64,000 nucleotides of DNA from CAYRFQ01 sp964423615 (GCA_964423615.1 CAYRFQ010000002.1:124001-188000), one strand, 5' to 3'; numbered from the stretch's first letter, positions 43,252 through 52,824 are shown. Numbers and translations are program-made. Notes: generated by a model not told the origin, from the letters alone.

Positions 43252-45300
43252 TCAAATCTTCGTTCTTCGTGGTGTCGAAACATCCAAGATAGCATCACTC
43301 GCAGCTCGTCGGACTTCGGCATCCACGTCGCGGAGAGTCTTTTCCAGTTCGGGGAGTGCTGTTATTGCATCCGCACCGAGACTGCCAATAGCGTTGGCGG
43401 CGGCAATTCGCACTTCGCGGTCCGAGTTTGTCAACAGTTTGACCAGCGTATCGACAGCCCTTTTGCGAAGGCTTTTGGTGGGAAGCCCAATGAGCCGGAA
43501 GGCTTCGAGAGCTTTCACACGCGGGTCGGGGTCGCCGTTGAGAGCTGACTTCACCAAGGCCGGTCCTGAGCCTTGGATGATCTCGATGGTCTTGGTTTTT
43601 GCGCTGGATGCGGGTGCTCGTTCTGCTCCAATCCTCAGTTCCAACAAGCTCGTTGCCGAAGCGATTCGAACACCGGGGTCCTGATCTCCCAGGAGACTGG
43701 TCAAGTCATCCACGATTTGTCTGAGTAGGCCTAACTCTTCGTCGTTGGGTACCAAGGTTGGGTTCTTTTTGGCTTTTTCTGCGAAGACTTCGAGAACCGT
43801 TTGAATTCGGCGTTCGCCAAGGTTGCCCAGTGCTCGTATGGTAGCCCATCGCACAAACCTGTCCTGGTCTTTGAGCCTTTTGGCGAGTCGCTCGGCCAAG
43901 AGCGGGTCGGCCTCGTAGTCGGTGTCTTCGAGGAGTTCCAAGAATTGAACACCGGCGAGTCGGACGACTGCGTTGGGTTCATCCAGACGCTTCGACACGA
44001 TCTTGGCGGCTTTGGCCAGCGGCTTTTTCAAGGCGTCCTTCGGGATTGTCTGGACACCCTCGTACTCGCGATCAATTGCAAGTTGAATTTTGTCATTCAA
44101 CGACTTCCGTGCGCTGGCGTAGTGCTCGAGCGCCCGTCTGGACAGATAGCGGGAGACTGGATCGCCCGTTGTCAGTTGTTCCAGGAAGGAGTCAGAACCC
44201 AAAACCTTACTGACCCGTTTGGCCAAGGACCTACCATTCTTGAGCTGATCGACGGTTCGTTTAACTAGTAACTCCAATCGTCTGCGTCCCAGAGTCACAG
44301 CCGATAAGTTCCCAAGAGGCTGACTCGCGACGGTACGAAGCAGAAAACCAACCTGTTCAACGGTTTCTAAACCCAAACGACGGACTTCTCTGTCCGAGTC
44401 TGCAAGCATCGGTTGTGTTTGGGGTACGACGTGAGCCCCCAACTCTCGTATGTCTTCAAATGAATCTTCGAGCCGAATGGTTGTTCCACGTTTCCCTTGG
44501 ATCTCGCCTCCTAAGATGAGAATTAACTTAGCCATGTTGCGTAACGCTGCCGCCGCCGCACGTCGCTCCATGACAGTTCGATCTTTCTGAATGAGTTGAC
44601 TCAAGGCCTTCGCGGCTTCGTCGTACGAGAGGACGGAGGTTTCGACCTTGCCTTTGTCCACCAAAATGGCAAGTTCGGCTTGCCCAGACAGTGGTTGGGT
44701 CGTGTCTGCGTCCAAAGTTCTTTTGGCTTTTTGGACGAGCGACGTTGTCGGAAGTACGATGTTCCCCAGGCTCCTGGCAATGACGACTCGTAGTTCTGGT
44801 GTGACATCTTCGTTGTTGAGCATACGCACAAGTTGCTTGGCCAAGAGTCCCAAATAGATTCGCGATCGGATGTATTGGTCTTGTCCACTGATGACTCCAG
44901 GTTTGGACGAGATTCCGGCTTGAAGGAGTTCTTCTCGGCCCAAACTGCCGATCATACCGGCGATCGCTTGTTGCACGCCTGCTGGTTGTTTGCTCTCGAC
45001 TGTGGCAGCAATTCGATCCAGAAACTTACGAGCGATTTTGAGCCGGACCCTCACAGCCTCTTCTTCGCCGTGACCCGCCCATTCGGACAATTGCAAGGCT
45101 CGCCGTAACTCAGAAATCGTACTCAACCGGTTAAAGGGGTCTTGAATCTCGGGAGAGTTTCCCGGTTTTTTGGCGGCTACGGCTTCCCTGAGTTCCAGAA
45201 CTGGGTCTGTGGAAGCCATTGCGGCCGAACCAACTCCCCATGCAATAAAGATCGTGAGGACGGCTAACCCCCGGAAAACAGTTAGTGAATTCATAAACAT
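43252..45300 (-). CDS. Exported HEAT-repeat protein
   Basis: A 682-residue protein with a signal peptide (LTVFRGLAVLTIFIAWGVGS, cleavage near AMA-ST) and many HEAT-like helical repeats, clearest at the C-terminus (VRWATIRALGNLGERR, VRIASATSLLELRIG, VKALEAFRLIGLP, VRIAAANAIGSLGADA, VRRAASDAILDV). The N-terminal half is helical with less regular repeats. It is presumably a periplasmic or paryphoplasmic scaffold; no enzyme motif is seen. Met3 is an alternative start (MFMNSL). It is convergent with the large exported protein gene and unrelated to the shorter HEAT proteins at 330 and 16423 beyond repeat type. Confidence 0.85.
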   Translation of the reverse strand: MFMNSLTVFRGLAVLTIFIAWGVGSAAMASTDPVLELREAVAAKKPGNSPEIQDPFNRLSTISELRRALQLSEWAGHGEEEAVRVRLKIARKFLDRIAATVESKQPAGVQQAIAGMIGSLGREELLQAGISSKPGVISGQDQYIRSRIYLGLLAKQLVRMLNNEDVTPELRVVIARSLGNIVLPTTSLVQKAKRTLDADTTQPLSGQAELAILVDKGKVETSVLSYDEAAKALSQLIQKDRTVMERRAAAAALRNMAKLILILGGEIQGKRGTTIRLEDSFEDIRELGAHVVPQTQPMLADSDREVRRLGLETVEQVGFLLRTVASQPLGNLSAVTLGRRRLELLVKRTVDQLKNGRSLAKRVSKVLGSDSFLEQLTTGDPVSRYLSRRALEHYASARKSLNDKIQLAIDREYEGVQTIPKDALKKPLAKAAKIVSKRLDEPNAVVRLAGVQFLELLEDTDYEADPLLAERLAKRLKDQDRFVRWATIRALGNLGERRIQTVLEVFAEKAKKNPTLVPNDEELGLLRQIVDDLTSLLGDQDPGVRIASATSLLELRIGAERAPASSAKTKTIEIIQGSGPALVKSALNGDPDPRVKALEAFRLIGLPTKSLRKRAVDTLVKLLTNSDREVRIAAANAIGSLGADAITALPELEKTLRDVDAEVRRAASDAILDVSTPRRTKI

Positions 45301-46116
45301 GGATACCTCAAAGTGATGTCGCTTCGTATTTAGTGCTTCTGGCGAGTCGCGCGAAACAACTTAACGAACTGGCTCAGGTGTCATTCCCAGGGACCGAGAA
45401 GGGATGCAGGTGGAAAAGTTGAGTACCGAGAGTTGAAAAGCAATCGTTTGGGTTGAGGGTCAAGTCAATCAATGTCTGGGCAGTTTGCTTGGAAAAGAGT
45501 AGCTCCTCTTCGAAAGTCACTTTTGGTCGTGGTCGCTCCGATAGGTCGTAGAGAATATTCTGTGACTTTTGGTCATCTTTGATCCGACAGGTCGTCGCGA
45601 ACACTCATTTCCACTTTCATCCTTCCACATTCAACCCAAGTATGGCTGTTGGTTCTGCCAACGCCAAATTTGTTGAGCAACTCCCAGGAAAACCTGGCCT
45701 CTCTTCGGGGCTGTAACCTTCTCAATCAGCATACCATAGGAAGCACTCAGAAACTGCCAGAGTGCCTCGAATTCCCCATTTATCCTTTCTTCCTACAACA
45801 CGGATACGTGCTCGCTTTTTGGGTGCCACGGAGGAAACCCACGGGGTTCGTCTTCCTTTTAGGGTTCTAACGCAGGATGGGTTTGGGGCGGTCGGAGCAA
45901 TTCGTGTCGCGATTGTGATAGTTCGGAGAGGTGTGAAGCGGCTCAAAACTATTAAAACGCAGTACAGTTGGATTCGGACAGACAGCAACCCGTCTCAACG
46001 AAGACTTCGCCAACGAGTTGCCTTTGTCCTGGGACATCGTCGAGCCAGGGCTCCGAGAAAGGGGTGGAGGCGCTTTGTCCTTGTTCGTCGGGTTCGGCCG
46101 TTGGTAGAGTAGTAGC
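45301..46116. other. Gene-free stretch between HEAT gene and lipB
   Basis: About 815 bases. Open frames on both strands (for example 45762-46112 plus and 45722-45988 minus) are basic and unlike any family known to me. No strong hairpin was seen. The lipB start is 4 bases after the end of the 45762 frame. Confidence 0.35.
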
Positions 46117-46914
46117 ATGATTAGCGAACCGATATCACCAACAGAAACCGAAGAACTCGAGCGAGTCTTACAAGTCTATTTACTTGGCAGGATGGACTTC
46201 GAGATAGGCTTGCAATTGCAACGGCGTTTGGTTTACGAAGTTTCGGCCATGGCTTCGGAGACGACCGCGGGTCCAGTTGGCGGGAGCCTGATTCTCTGCG
46301 AGCATCCTCCGGTGATTACCGTTGGCCGACAAGGAAGTTACGTCCACATTTTGTGCGACGAAGAAGAAATGCGGGCCAGACAGTGGCGGTCGCGGTGGGT
46401 CAACCGGGGTGGCGGGTGTTTCCTCCAAGTACCCGGTCAACTGGCGATCTACTCGATTTTACCGCTCGAACATTTGGGGCTGAGCCTGCCGAAGTATATA
46501 AATAAATTGCAGGAGGTGCTCCTGCTCACATTGAGTGATTTTTTGGTTCAGGGAACCGTGAAACCTGACCACGGCGGCATCCGGGTCCGCAATCGCTTGG
46601 TGGCCGACATTGGAGTGGCTGTTCGTGACTGGGTAAGCTATTACGGAGCTGTGCTCAACATCAACCCGGTGTTGGACCAGTTCAAAGACGTTCGGTGCGG
46701 CGGACCCGATGAGGAACCCATGACGAGTATCGAACGCGAGCGACACGGTCCGTTAAGTCCACCACTCGTCCGCCAGCGGATTCTCGAGCACTTCCAAGAG
46801 TGTTTCGGATTCACCAGGATGTCACTTTTCACGGATCATCCCTTACTACGCCGAGAGCCTGCCCCGAGTCGTTTCGCACTGCCAAAGCCAAGTCGAAAAG
46901 ACGAAAGCAGATAA
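46117..46914 (+). CDS. lipB: Octanoyltransferase LipB homologue with altered catalytic residues
   Basis: A 265-residue protein that, as LipB, would move octanoate from ACP to lipoyl domains. The fold signatures are present: LILCEHPPVITVGRQG, VNRGGGCFLQVPGQLAIY and ALNINP homologues (AVLNINPVLDQF), and the catalytic Cys194 (DVRCGG...MTSI). Two usual catalytic features differ: the Lys of the KIAxIG motif is Leu161 (NRLVADIGV), and the His of THGPGQ is Gln104 (LQVPGQ). The protein may thus be weakened, mechanistically variant or specialised. It stands 58 bases before lipA, as expected for the lipoate pathway. Start ATG 46117 is taken; upstream GTAGAGTAGTAGC gives only a weak ribosome site. Confidence 0.85.
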   Translation: MISEPISPTETEELERVLQVYLLGRMDFEIGLQLQRRLVYEVSAMASETTAGPVGGSLILCEHPPVITVGRQGSYVHILCDEEEMRARQWRSRWVNRGGGCFLQVPGQLAIYSILPLEHLGLSLPKYINKLQEVLLLTLSDFLVQGTVKPDHGGIRVRNRLVADIGVAVRDWVSYYGAVLNINPVLDQFKDVRCGGPDEEPMTSIERERHGPLSPPLVRQRILEHFQECFGFTRMSLFTDHPLLRREPAPSRFALPKPSRKDESR

Positions 46915-46972
46915 ATCTGCATCGTTTTGTGGGGCTGAAGGCACTTCGAAACGCATAAGAGGATTTTTATCG

Positions 46973-47905
46973 ATGCAATCTCTTCCAGTTCTTGATAACT
47001 TCCGACCCGATGATCCTACAGGCGAAAAACCGCTTCCCGATATTCTGCAAAACACCAACCACAAACGGCTACCGTCTTGGCTCAAGCGACCTTTACCCAA
47101 GGGTAATGAGAACTTTTTCACAGACGGGCTGCTGCGTGAACTGAACTTGGAGACGGTTTGTGAAAATGCTCGCTGCCCAAATCGCCCTGAATGTTATGCC
47201 CGCAGGACAGCGACGTTCATGATCATGGGAAATGTGTGCACTCGTCCTTGTGGGTTTTGCTCTGTTCCGAAGGGAACTCCGTTTGACTTGGAATCGGACG
47301 AACCTGACCGCGTCGCGGAAGCTGCCGCTCGGCTTGGATTGAAACATGTGGTCATTACGTCGGTCACTCGTGACGACCTACCCGATGGTGGCGCGGAGCA
47401 CTTTTATCGGTGCATTCTTGCCGTCCGGGAACGAACGGGAGCTGCGGTCGAAGTGTTGACTCCCGACTTCTTAGGAAACACAGCAGCGATCGACCGGGTC
47501 ATCGAAGGGAACCCAGAGGTTTTCAACCACAACACCGAAACGGTGCCTCGTTTTTACAAAAAGGTTCGTGGTCGAGCGGACTACCAACGCACACTCGATT
47601 TGCTCAAGCGCGTCAAGCAACGAGCACCCCACATCGTCACCAAGAGCGGGCTTATGCTGGGCTTGGGCGAAACGCGAGAAGAATTGCTTGAGACCCTGGC
47701 CGACCTTCGTAAAGTTCGATGCGACACCCTTACCTTGGGCCAGTACCTAACGCCGACCCTCAAGCACGTTCCGGTAGCTCGTTTTTTGCCTCCGGAAGAA
47801 TTTGACGAGTTGGCCAAACTGGCTCGGAAAATGGGATTCGCTCACGTGGCCTCCGGGCCGTTCGTCCGGTCCAGCTACCATGCGGATGAAATGGTAGATG
47901 TTTAA
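46973..47905 (+). CDS. lipA: Lipoyl synthase
   Basis: A 310-residue radical-SAM enzyme that inserts two sulfurs into octanoyl-lysine to make lipoate. The auxiliary cluster ligands are Cys63, Cys68 and Cys74 (C-x4-C-x5-C), the radical-SAM cluster ligands are Cys89, Cys93 and Cys96 (CTRPCGFC), and the C-terminal RSSY (299-302) supplies the Ser ligand of the sacrificial cluster. All key residues are intact. ATG 46973 is preceded by AAGAGGATTTTTATCG. The gene follows lipB and precedes a lipoyl-like domain gene. Confidence 0.97.
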   Translation: MQSLPVLDNFRPDDPTGEKPLPDILQNTNHKRLPSWLKRPLPKGNENFFTDGLLRELNLETVCENARCPNRPECYARRTATFMIMGNVCTRPCGFCSVPKGTPFDLESDEPDRVAEAAARLGLKHVVITSVTRDDLPDGGAEHFYRCILAVRERTGAAVEVLTPDFLGNTAAIDRVIEGNPEVFNHNTETVPRFYKKVRGRADYQRTLDLLKRVKQRAPHIVTKSGLMLGLGETREELLETLADLRKVRCDTLTLGQYLTPTLKHVPVARFLPPEEFDELAKLARKMGFAHVASGPFVRSSYHADEMVDV

Positions 47906-47938
47906 GTCGTCTGGTTCGTTTCATTCAGACAGGTCGTC

Positions 47939-48187
47939 GTGAAACCGCCTATGTTCGCCCCTATCCGGCTCCCTGATCTGAAGGTTTCTTCTGTTGTCCT
48001 GAGCGTTTGGTACGCACAACCTGGCGACGAGGTCTTCGAAGGTGATCGGCTTGTGGAAGTGTTGGTCGGCAGCGCTACCTTTGACGTTCCGGCACCTGCC
48101 ACCGGAAAGTTGGTCGAACAAAAAGTCTGGGCTGGAGATTCGCTCGTCGCCGGGCAAGTTCTTGGCACAATCGAGATGACCAAATAG
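47939..48187 (+). CDS. Free-standing lipoyl-like domain without the acceptor lysine
   Basis: An 82-residue protein made of one biotin/lipoyl-attachment domain (IRLPDLKVSSVVLSVWYAQP, then GDEVFEGDRLVEV, VPAPATGKL and GDSLVAGQVLGTIE). In lipoylated domains the hairpin reads DKA with the modified Lys; here it is GSA with Ser45 (VLVGSATFDVP). The protein should therefore not be lipoylated. It may bind or regulate the lipoate enzymes encoded beside it, or be a degenerate E2 fragment. The start is GTG 47939 (ATG 47951 is the alternative). It lies 33 bases after lipA. Confidence 0.75.
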   Translation: MKPPMFAPIRLPDLKVSSVVLSVWYAQPGDEVFEGDRLVEVLVGSATFDVPAPATGKLVEQKVWAGDSLVAGQVLGTIEMTK

Positions 48188-48275
48188 GGAACGATGGAAT
48201 GAGAGAACGAGGAACAGTAAGGCCAGAGATCATGGGCGGGCATCGACGGTAATTAACTCGTTATCGGATTACGAA

Positions 48276-48929
48276 GTGGGCACACCCGGTTATTTCATAA
48301 CCCTGGACGGGCTTGATGGCACTGGCAAATCGACCCAGTGTGACCTCCTCGCCGAATGGCTTCGCGAGCAGGGGCAGGCCGTCACGCAGTGTGCCGATCC
48401 AGGCAGTACATCGATCGGAATGCAAATCCGTGAACTCGTTTTGCACAGTCGAGACCAGATTTCGGTTACGTGTGAGATGTTCCTCTTCATGGCCAGCCGC
48501 GCGCAACTTACCTCTGAGATCATCGAGCCTGCTCTGGACCAAGGACAAGTCGTCATTTCTGATCGTTATCAACTCGCCAATGTCGTTTATCAGGGACATG
48601 CAGGCGGACTTTCTACCGATCTGCTTTGGTCGATTGGTATGACAGCCACGAACGACCTGCAGCCTGATTTGACGATCATCCTAGATTTACCAGTAGAGGT
48701 CGCCGCGGCCCGTAGGATCGGAAACGCCGATCGATTAGAAGGTCGCAAATTGGAATTTCATGAACGAGTTCGAGGCGGTTTTTTGGAAGAAGCTCGTCGA
48801 GCCCCGGGACGAATCGTTGTCGTCGATGCCACGGGGACCGTTGGAGAAGTTCAGGCTCGGCTGCAGCAAATAGTTGGAAGTCGGCTCGAAGACTCCCTTT
48901 TCTCACGGCAAGCAAAGAAGACTTCTTAG
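48276..48929 (+). CDS. tmk: Thymidylate kinase
   Basis: A 217-residue P-loop kinase that phosphorylates dTMP to dTDP. Walker A is GLDGTGKST (residues 12-20), the DR(Y) motif appears as SDRYQLANVVYQG, and LILDLPVEVAAARR-type helix leads to the LID region with DRLEGRKLEF. AADPG/GST at residues ~41-45 stands for the usual TREPGGT loop, here CADPGSTSIG. The start is GTG 48276. It is co-oriented with the lipoate genes 88 bases upstream, but no functional link is implied. Confidence 0.92.
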   Translation: MGTPGYFITLDGLDGTGKSTQCDLLAEWLREQGQAVTQCADPGSTSIGMQIRELVLHSRDQISVTCEMFLFMASRAQLTSEIIEPALDQGQVVISDRYQLANVVYQGHAGGLSTDLLWSIGMTATNDLQPDLTIILDLPVEVAAARRIGNADRLEGRKLEFHERVRGGFLEEARRAPGRIVVVDATGTVGEVQARLQQIVGSRLEDSLFSRQAKKTS

Positions 48930-49010
48930 AAGGGACCACTTCGGGAGCAGCGCATGATCGGGCACAAACCATCCCCAGAGAGTCCGCACACCCGCAGACC
49001 TTTTCTCAAC

Positions 49011-49736
49011 TCAAGAACTCGTCTCAACGAACTTGGCGAGTTGACTTCTTAGCTGGATGCGGGCTCGGTACAGCAAGCTTTTCGCGGCTTTGGGAGTCAT
49101 ATCCATCGACTCGGCGACTTCGGCGTAGGTATGGTGTTGGAATTGGTGTAGCTCGACTGCCTGACGTTGTCGTTCACCAAGATCGGAAACGGCTTCTCGG
49201 ACCACGCCAGCCAATTCACTGCGTTCGAGTGGGCGCGAGGGACTATCCGATTCATCGGTCCATAGCTGCTCCGGTGGGAATTGGGCATCCTCGTTCTCGG
49301 AAATCGGACTGAGTCGAACGACGGGCTTCCGTCGACGGGCACGGATGGCATTGCGTGTGACGTTTTGGACGATGTGGTATAACCAGGTGTTGAATTTCGC
49401 GCGGGGTTCGTAAGTTTCGCGTGCTCGATACAGCCGTAGAAAGACCTCTTGGGCCATATCCTCGGCATCTTGTCTGTTGGCGACCGTTCGCAAAAAACGC
49501 CCGAAGATCTTAGGCCAATAGCGATCGACTAATTCCCCAAAGGCACCCGGTTCGTCGTCGCGAACTCGGAGCATCAAGACGACACCTGGGTCGGCAGTGT
49601 ATCCGTTGGGTTCAGGCTTACAATTCGGTTGTTTGACCCTCTCCGGCGCAGTCCGGAGACAAGAGGCCGCTCCCCGCTCTGCGGGAGCTGGCAAGCAAGA
49701 CGCTTGCCCTGAGTTCCGCGCACTCATGAGAATCAT
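49011..49736 (-). CDS. ECF-type RNA polymerase sigma factor
   Basis: A 241-residue sigma-70 family protein. Region 2: GAFGELVDRYWPKIFGRFLR, then RQDAEDMAQEVFLRLYRARE and FNTWLYHIVQNVTRNAIRAR. Region 4: DLGERQRQAVELHQFQHHTY and AKSLLYRARIQLRSQL. A ~50-residue N-terminal extension is rich in Ala, Pro and Cys. Its ATG (49736-49734) overlaps the TGA of the histidine kinase (49735-49733) as ATGA, which implies translational coupling. It is therefore the third gene of an operon with a response regulator and a histidine kinase; no anti-sigma gene follows. A second in-frame ATG three codons on is possible. Confidence 0.93.
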   Translation of the reverse strand: MILMSARNSGQASCLPAPAERGAASCLRTAPERVKQPNCKPEPNGYTADPGVVLMLRVRDDEPGAFGELVDRYWPKIFGRFLRTVANRQDAEDMAQEVFLRLYRARETYEPRAKFNTWLYHIVQNVTRNAIRARRRKPVVRLSPISENEDAQFPPEQLWTDESDSPSRPLERSELAGVVREAVSDLGERQRQAVELHQFQHHTYAEVAESMDMTPKAAKSLLYRARIQLRSQLAKFVETSS

Positions 49737-51577
49737 TCCTCTCCGTTAGCATGTATAGGAAGGTGGATGCGAAAGGTGCTACCTTCATCCACTTGGCTTT
49801 CAACTTCAATCGAGCCGTCCATGAGGTCGACGTACCCTTTGACAAGAGCTAGCCCGATGCCGGCGTGCAGGGTGTTGGCTTCTCGAGAAGGATCTTCCCG
49901 GTAGAATCTTTCAAAGATGTGTTGTCGGGTTTCGGGGGCCATGCCGATTCCCGTGTCGCTGACCTCGATGTGTAAGACCCCGTCCTGCTCATAGACTTCG
50001 AGGGTGATGAGGCCATCGGGCTTGTTGTACTCGACAGCGTTGTGCAGCAAGTTTGTGATGACCTCACGTAATTTGTCCGGATCCGCTCTGATGAAAGCGG
50101 GAGCGTCGGCGAGGGTCGTGAGCTTGACGTTTCGGGCATCGGCGAGGGGTCGAACGACAGCAGCACATTGGTGGGCTAACTTGGCCGCATCGATTTCGAG
50201 CGGACGCAGGTGGTCAGCCCCGGAATCGAGACGCGCCAGCGCCAACATGCGTTCGACCAATTGGGTCATTTGTTGACCGCATTGTCGGCAGTCTTCCAAT
50301 AATTCTCTATACTCGGCAGCCTCACGAGGCTTCCGAAGGGCTACATCGAGGGTCGTGAGCATGGCTGCCAGCGGTGTCCGGAGTTCGTGCGAGATGTCGG
50401 CGGCGGCTTGTTTTTCGCGGGCAAAGGCGCGTTTGAGAGAATCCAACGTCTCTCCCAAGCACTCGGCAATCGGTCGCAATTCGACGGGTAACTTCTTGCT
50501 GTCTAAGGGTAGCCGGATGTCTTTCTCTGAGACTTGGCTTACGGCATCGGAAAGTCGCCCCACAGGCCTCAGGCCAAAGTGCACCAACAGATACCCTCCA
50601 CCGACGGCAACGACAAAAGTAATCAAACTGATGACGACCAATCGAGTGCGGAGTCGCGTGAGAGTGTCTTGGGATTTTTGTTTCAACTCGGCGAGTTCGG
50701 ATTCCAACTCGGCATCGAATTTGGCGACTCGGTCACTCAGCTTTGTGGTGGCCAAATGGACGTAGATGGTCGGAAAAATCTCTCCTGATCGTTTCGGTTT
50801 TCCTCCCCGAGGGCGTCCTCTCTCTGCCCGTCGACGCCAAGTTGGATCCTGGGTCACTCGGATTAGGTAGGCCATCTTTGTAACAAGATGTCGAGCTGGA
50901 ACGCCGTTGGGCATTGTGACTTTATTGATGCAGGGAGGTGTCGTGAAATGTGGTGGAGAAAGTCGATCTACCCTTACCATGGTGGGGATCGAGAAGTGTG
51001 GTGAATCGAGTTGCCCACCGCAGATTCTTTCACCACTGGGTAGGTCGAGTTGCCAAAGTTCGACAGCGAGTTCATCGGTCTTGGAGGGCAACGTGAGTTT
51101 GTTTAGCCGATTGGATACTCCCGTGCGTAGGGCCTCGCGTCGGGCTTCGAGAAAGAGTGGGTACGCATGAATCCGATAATCCAGGACTTTCCTATGCGGG
51201 TTAACAAAGCAGGCTTCATCGTCGGCGAATTGGGACGCCCAAGCCAAGGCTGGGAACGGAGATTGGTGTATGACGGGGGAAGGAGCAAACCCTGTCGTCC
51301 AGACCAACAAGGATTTTAAATTGAACCGTTCTTTGCCGATGTCTTCGCGAATGGTTTTGATGAGGACCTTGCTATTCATCAGAAGAGCCTTGTCGACATG
51401 TTCCCGAGCAAGCTCACAGCTTTTGCCGTGTTTCTCTTCATAGAGGTCGCGCATACGTTCGGTGTTTGCCTTGAAGTTCCCCTCGACGGTGTTCGAGACG
51501 AGGCCGAAAGTGGCCCCAAGCGACAACACCAACAACCCGAGGATACAGAGCAACAGAGACAAACGAATTGACCGCAT
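49733..51577 (-). CDS. Membrane sensor histidine kinase
   Basis: A 614-residue sensor kinase. Transmembrane 1 lies at residues ~6-28 and transmembrane 2 at ~313-335 (LVVISLITFVVAVGGGYLLV), enclosing a ~280-residue extracytoplasmic sensor with no recognised fold. HAMP follows (GLRPVGRLSDAVSQVSEKDI), then the dimerisation helix with the phospho-acceptor His397 (SHELRTPLAAML), N box (NLLHNAVEYN), G1 (DTGIGM), F (FERFY) and G2 (GIGLALVKG). It phosphorylates the OmpR-type regulator encoded 40 bases upstream. Overall layout resembles the CusS/QseC group, but the sensor is unrelated in length and sequence. Confidence 0.95.
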   Translation of the reverse strand: MRSIRLSLLLCILGLLVLSLGATFGLVSNTVEGNFKANTERMRDLYEEKHGKSCELAREHVDKALLMNSKVLIKTIREDIGKERFNLKSLLVWTTGFAPSPVIHQSPFPALAWASQFADDEACFVNPHRKVLDYRIHAYPLFLEARREALRTGVSNRLNKLTLPSKTDELAVELWQLDLPSGERICGGQLDSPHFSIPTMVRVDRLSPPHFTTPPCINKVTMPNGVPARHLVTKMAYLIRVTQDPTWRRRAERGRPRGGKPKRSGEIFPTIYVHLATTKLSDRVAKFDAELESELAELKQKSQDTLTRLRTRLVVISLITFVVAVGGGYLLVHFGLRPVGRLSDAVSQVSEKDIRLPLDSKKLPVELRPIAECLGETLDSLKRAFAREKQAAADISHELRTPLAAMLTTLDVALRKPREAAEYRELLEDCRQCGQQMTQLVERMLALARLDSGADHLRPLEIDAAKLAHQCAAVVRPLADARNVKLTTLADAPAFIRADPDKLREVITNLLHNAVEYNKPDGLITLEVYEQDGVLHIEVSDTGIGMAPETRQHIFERFYREDPSREANTLHAGIGLALVKGYVDLMDGSIEVESQVDEGSTFRIHLPIHANGEE

Positions 51578-51617
51578 TCATCCTCTCCAAGTTGAGTCCT
51601 AGCCCTTTGATCGATAT

Positions 51618-52355
51618 CTATTTCGCGTTCTCGGTTCCGGTTTGTTGGCCTGCTGGTCTTGCCGGTTGATCCGACTCGTCTTCGGCTTCACCGCGAAGCA
51701 TGTACCCCTCACCCCAACGAGTGAGGATCAACGCTGGGTGGTAGTCCTTGTCGATTTTGTTTCGGAGGTACCGGATGTACACATCCACGACGTTGGAAGT
51801 GTTCTCGTCTTGCTCGTCGTAAAGGTGCTCCCAGATCATCGACCGGGTGACGACTTTGCCTCGGTGGAACGCCAGGAATTCCAACAGAGCATATTCTCGA
51901 GGCGTGAGGTGGATCGAGTCGCCGGCCCGCTTGGCGGTTCGGGATGTCGTGTCGATCTCAAGATCGAGGATGCGGAGAATGGGATCTTTGACGTTGTGCC
52001 CCCGGCGGATCAACGCTCGAAGCCGCGCGAGCAACTCTTCGAGTTGGAACGGCTTGGTCATGTAATCGTCTGCGCCGAGGTCGAGTCCCTTGACCTTGTC
52101 CTCAATGGCACTACGAGCCGTCAACACCAAAACATGTGCCTTCAATCCATTGCTCCGCCATCGTTGCAGGAGCGTCAAACCATCTTCTTTGGGGAGCATG
52201 AGATCCAGTATGATGACGTCGTAGTCGGCCGTTTCGGCCTTGTAGCCGCCTTCCTCGCCGTCGGTCGCAACATCAACGGCAAAGCCTTCCTCTTCCAATC
52301 CTTTTTTGAGGGCCCGAACCATTTGCTTATAATCTTCGATCAGCAAAACCCGCAT
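51618..52355 (-). CDS. OmpR/PhoB-family response regulator
   Basis: A 245-residue two-domain regulator. The receiver domain has acidic residues at the start (IEDY), the phospho-acceptor Asp51 (IILDLMLPKEDG), Thr79 and Lys101 (TKPF). The C-terminal winged helix carries LTPREYALLEFLAFHRGKVV and NVVDVYIRYLRNKID, followed by TRWGEGYML. An acidic, Gln-rich tail of ~20 residues extends beyond the domain. It is the first gene of the operon with the kinase and the ECF sigma factor and probably controls its own operon. ATG 52355 has GGAGGAGG 5-12 bases upstream, a very strong ribosome site. Confidence 0.95.
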   Translation of the reverse strand: MRVLLIEDYKQMVRALKKGLEEEGFAVDVATDGEEGGYKAETADYDVIILDLMLPKEDGLTLLQRWRSNGLKAHVLVLTARSAIEDKVKGLDLGADDYMTKPFQLEELLARLRALIRRGHNVKDPILRILDLEIDTTSRTAKRAGDSIHLTPREYALLEFLAFHRGKVVTRSMIWEHLYDEQDENTSNVVDVYIRYLRNKIDKDYHPALILTRWGEGYMLRGEAEDESDQPARPAGQQTGTENAK

Positions 52356-52824
52356 ACGTCCTCCTCCGGTCGCTCTGAGAGTTGGCTTTGCTACTGGGTG
52401 GAGTGGATACCTTGTGTGCCGTCTTTCTTTTGGCTATGCGTTGGAGTCATCTGTCGTGGGCAGAAGATGACTCACCACCCAGCAACAACTCCCTATTACC
52501 CGACATCTCCACCAGCGAAGCGGCCTCTTGGTTCTGATCGCCTGCTTATTCCAACAACTTTTTCCTTTTTGCCCGTTTGCAAGCTTCCTTGTCGCTTGGC
52601 CAAAGGAAAAGACCACACCAGGGGAGAATGGAACAACTTCCTGGTTGTCAGTTCCATAGATTCGGAACTCTTTAATGAGAATATCAATCTAGCACTGAAA
52701 CAATTAAAGCCTCGTGAGAGAACGTTCCCATACGATTCCAAACCAGGTCGCCCCTTGCTTCGACGCAATCCATCTCCCAAACTAACGGAGACGACTATTC
52801 TTCCTTACCGATTGTGGGCGAAAA
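52356..52824. other. Divergent intergenic region
   Basis: About 470 bases between the response-regulator operon (leftward) and the CBM9-like gene (rightward). An open frame from 51642 reads through it, but it is a shadow. No operator-like repeat was recognised. Confidence 0.3.
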
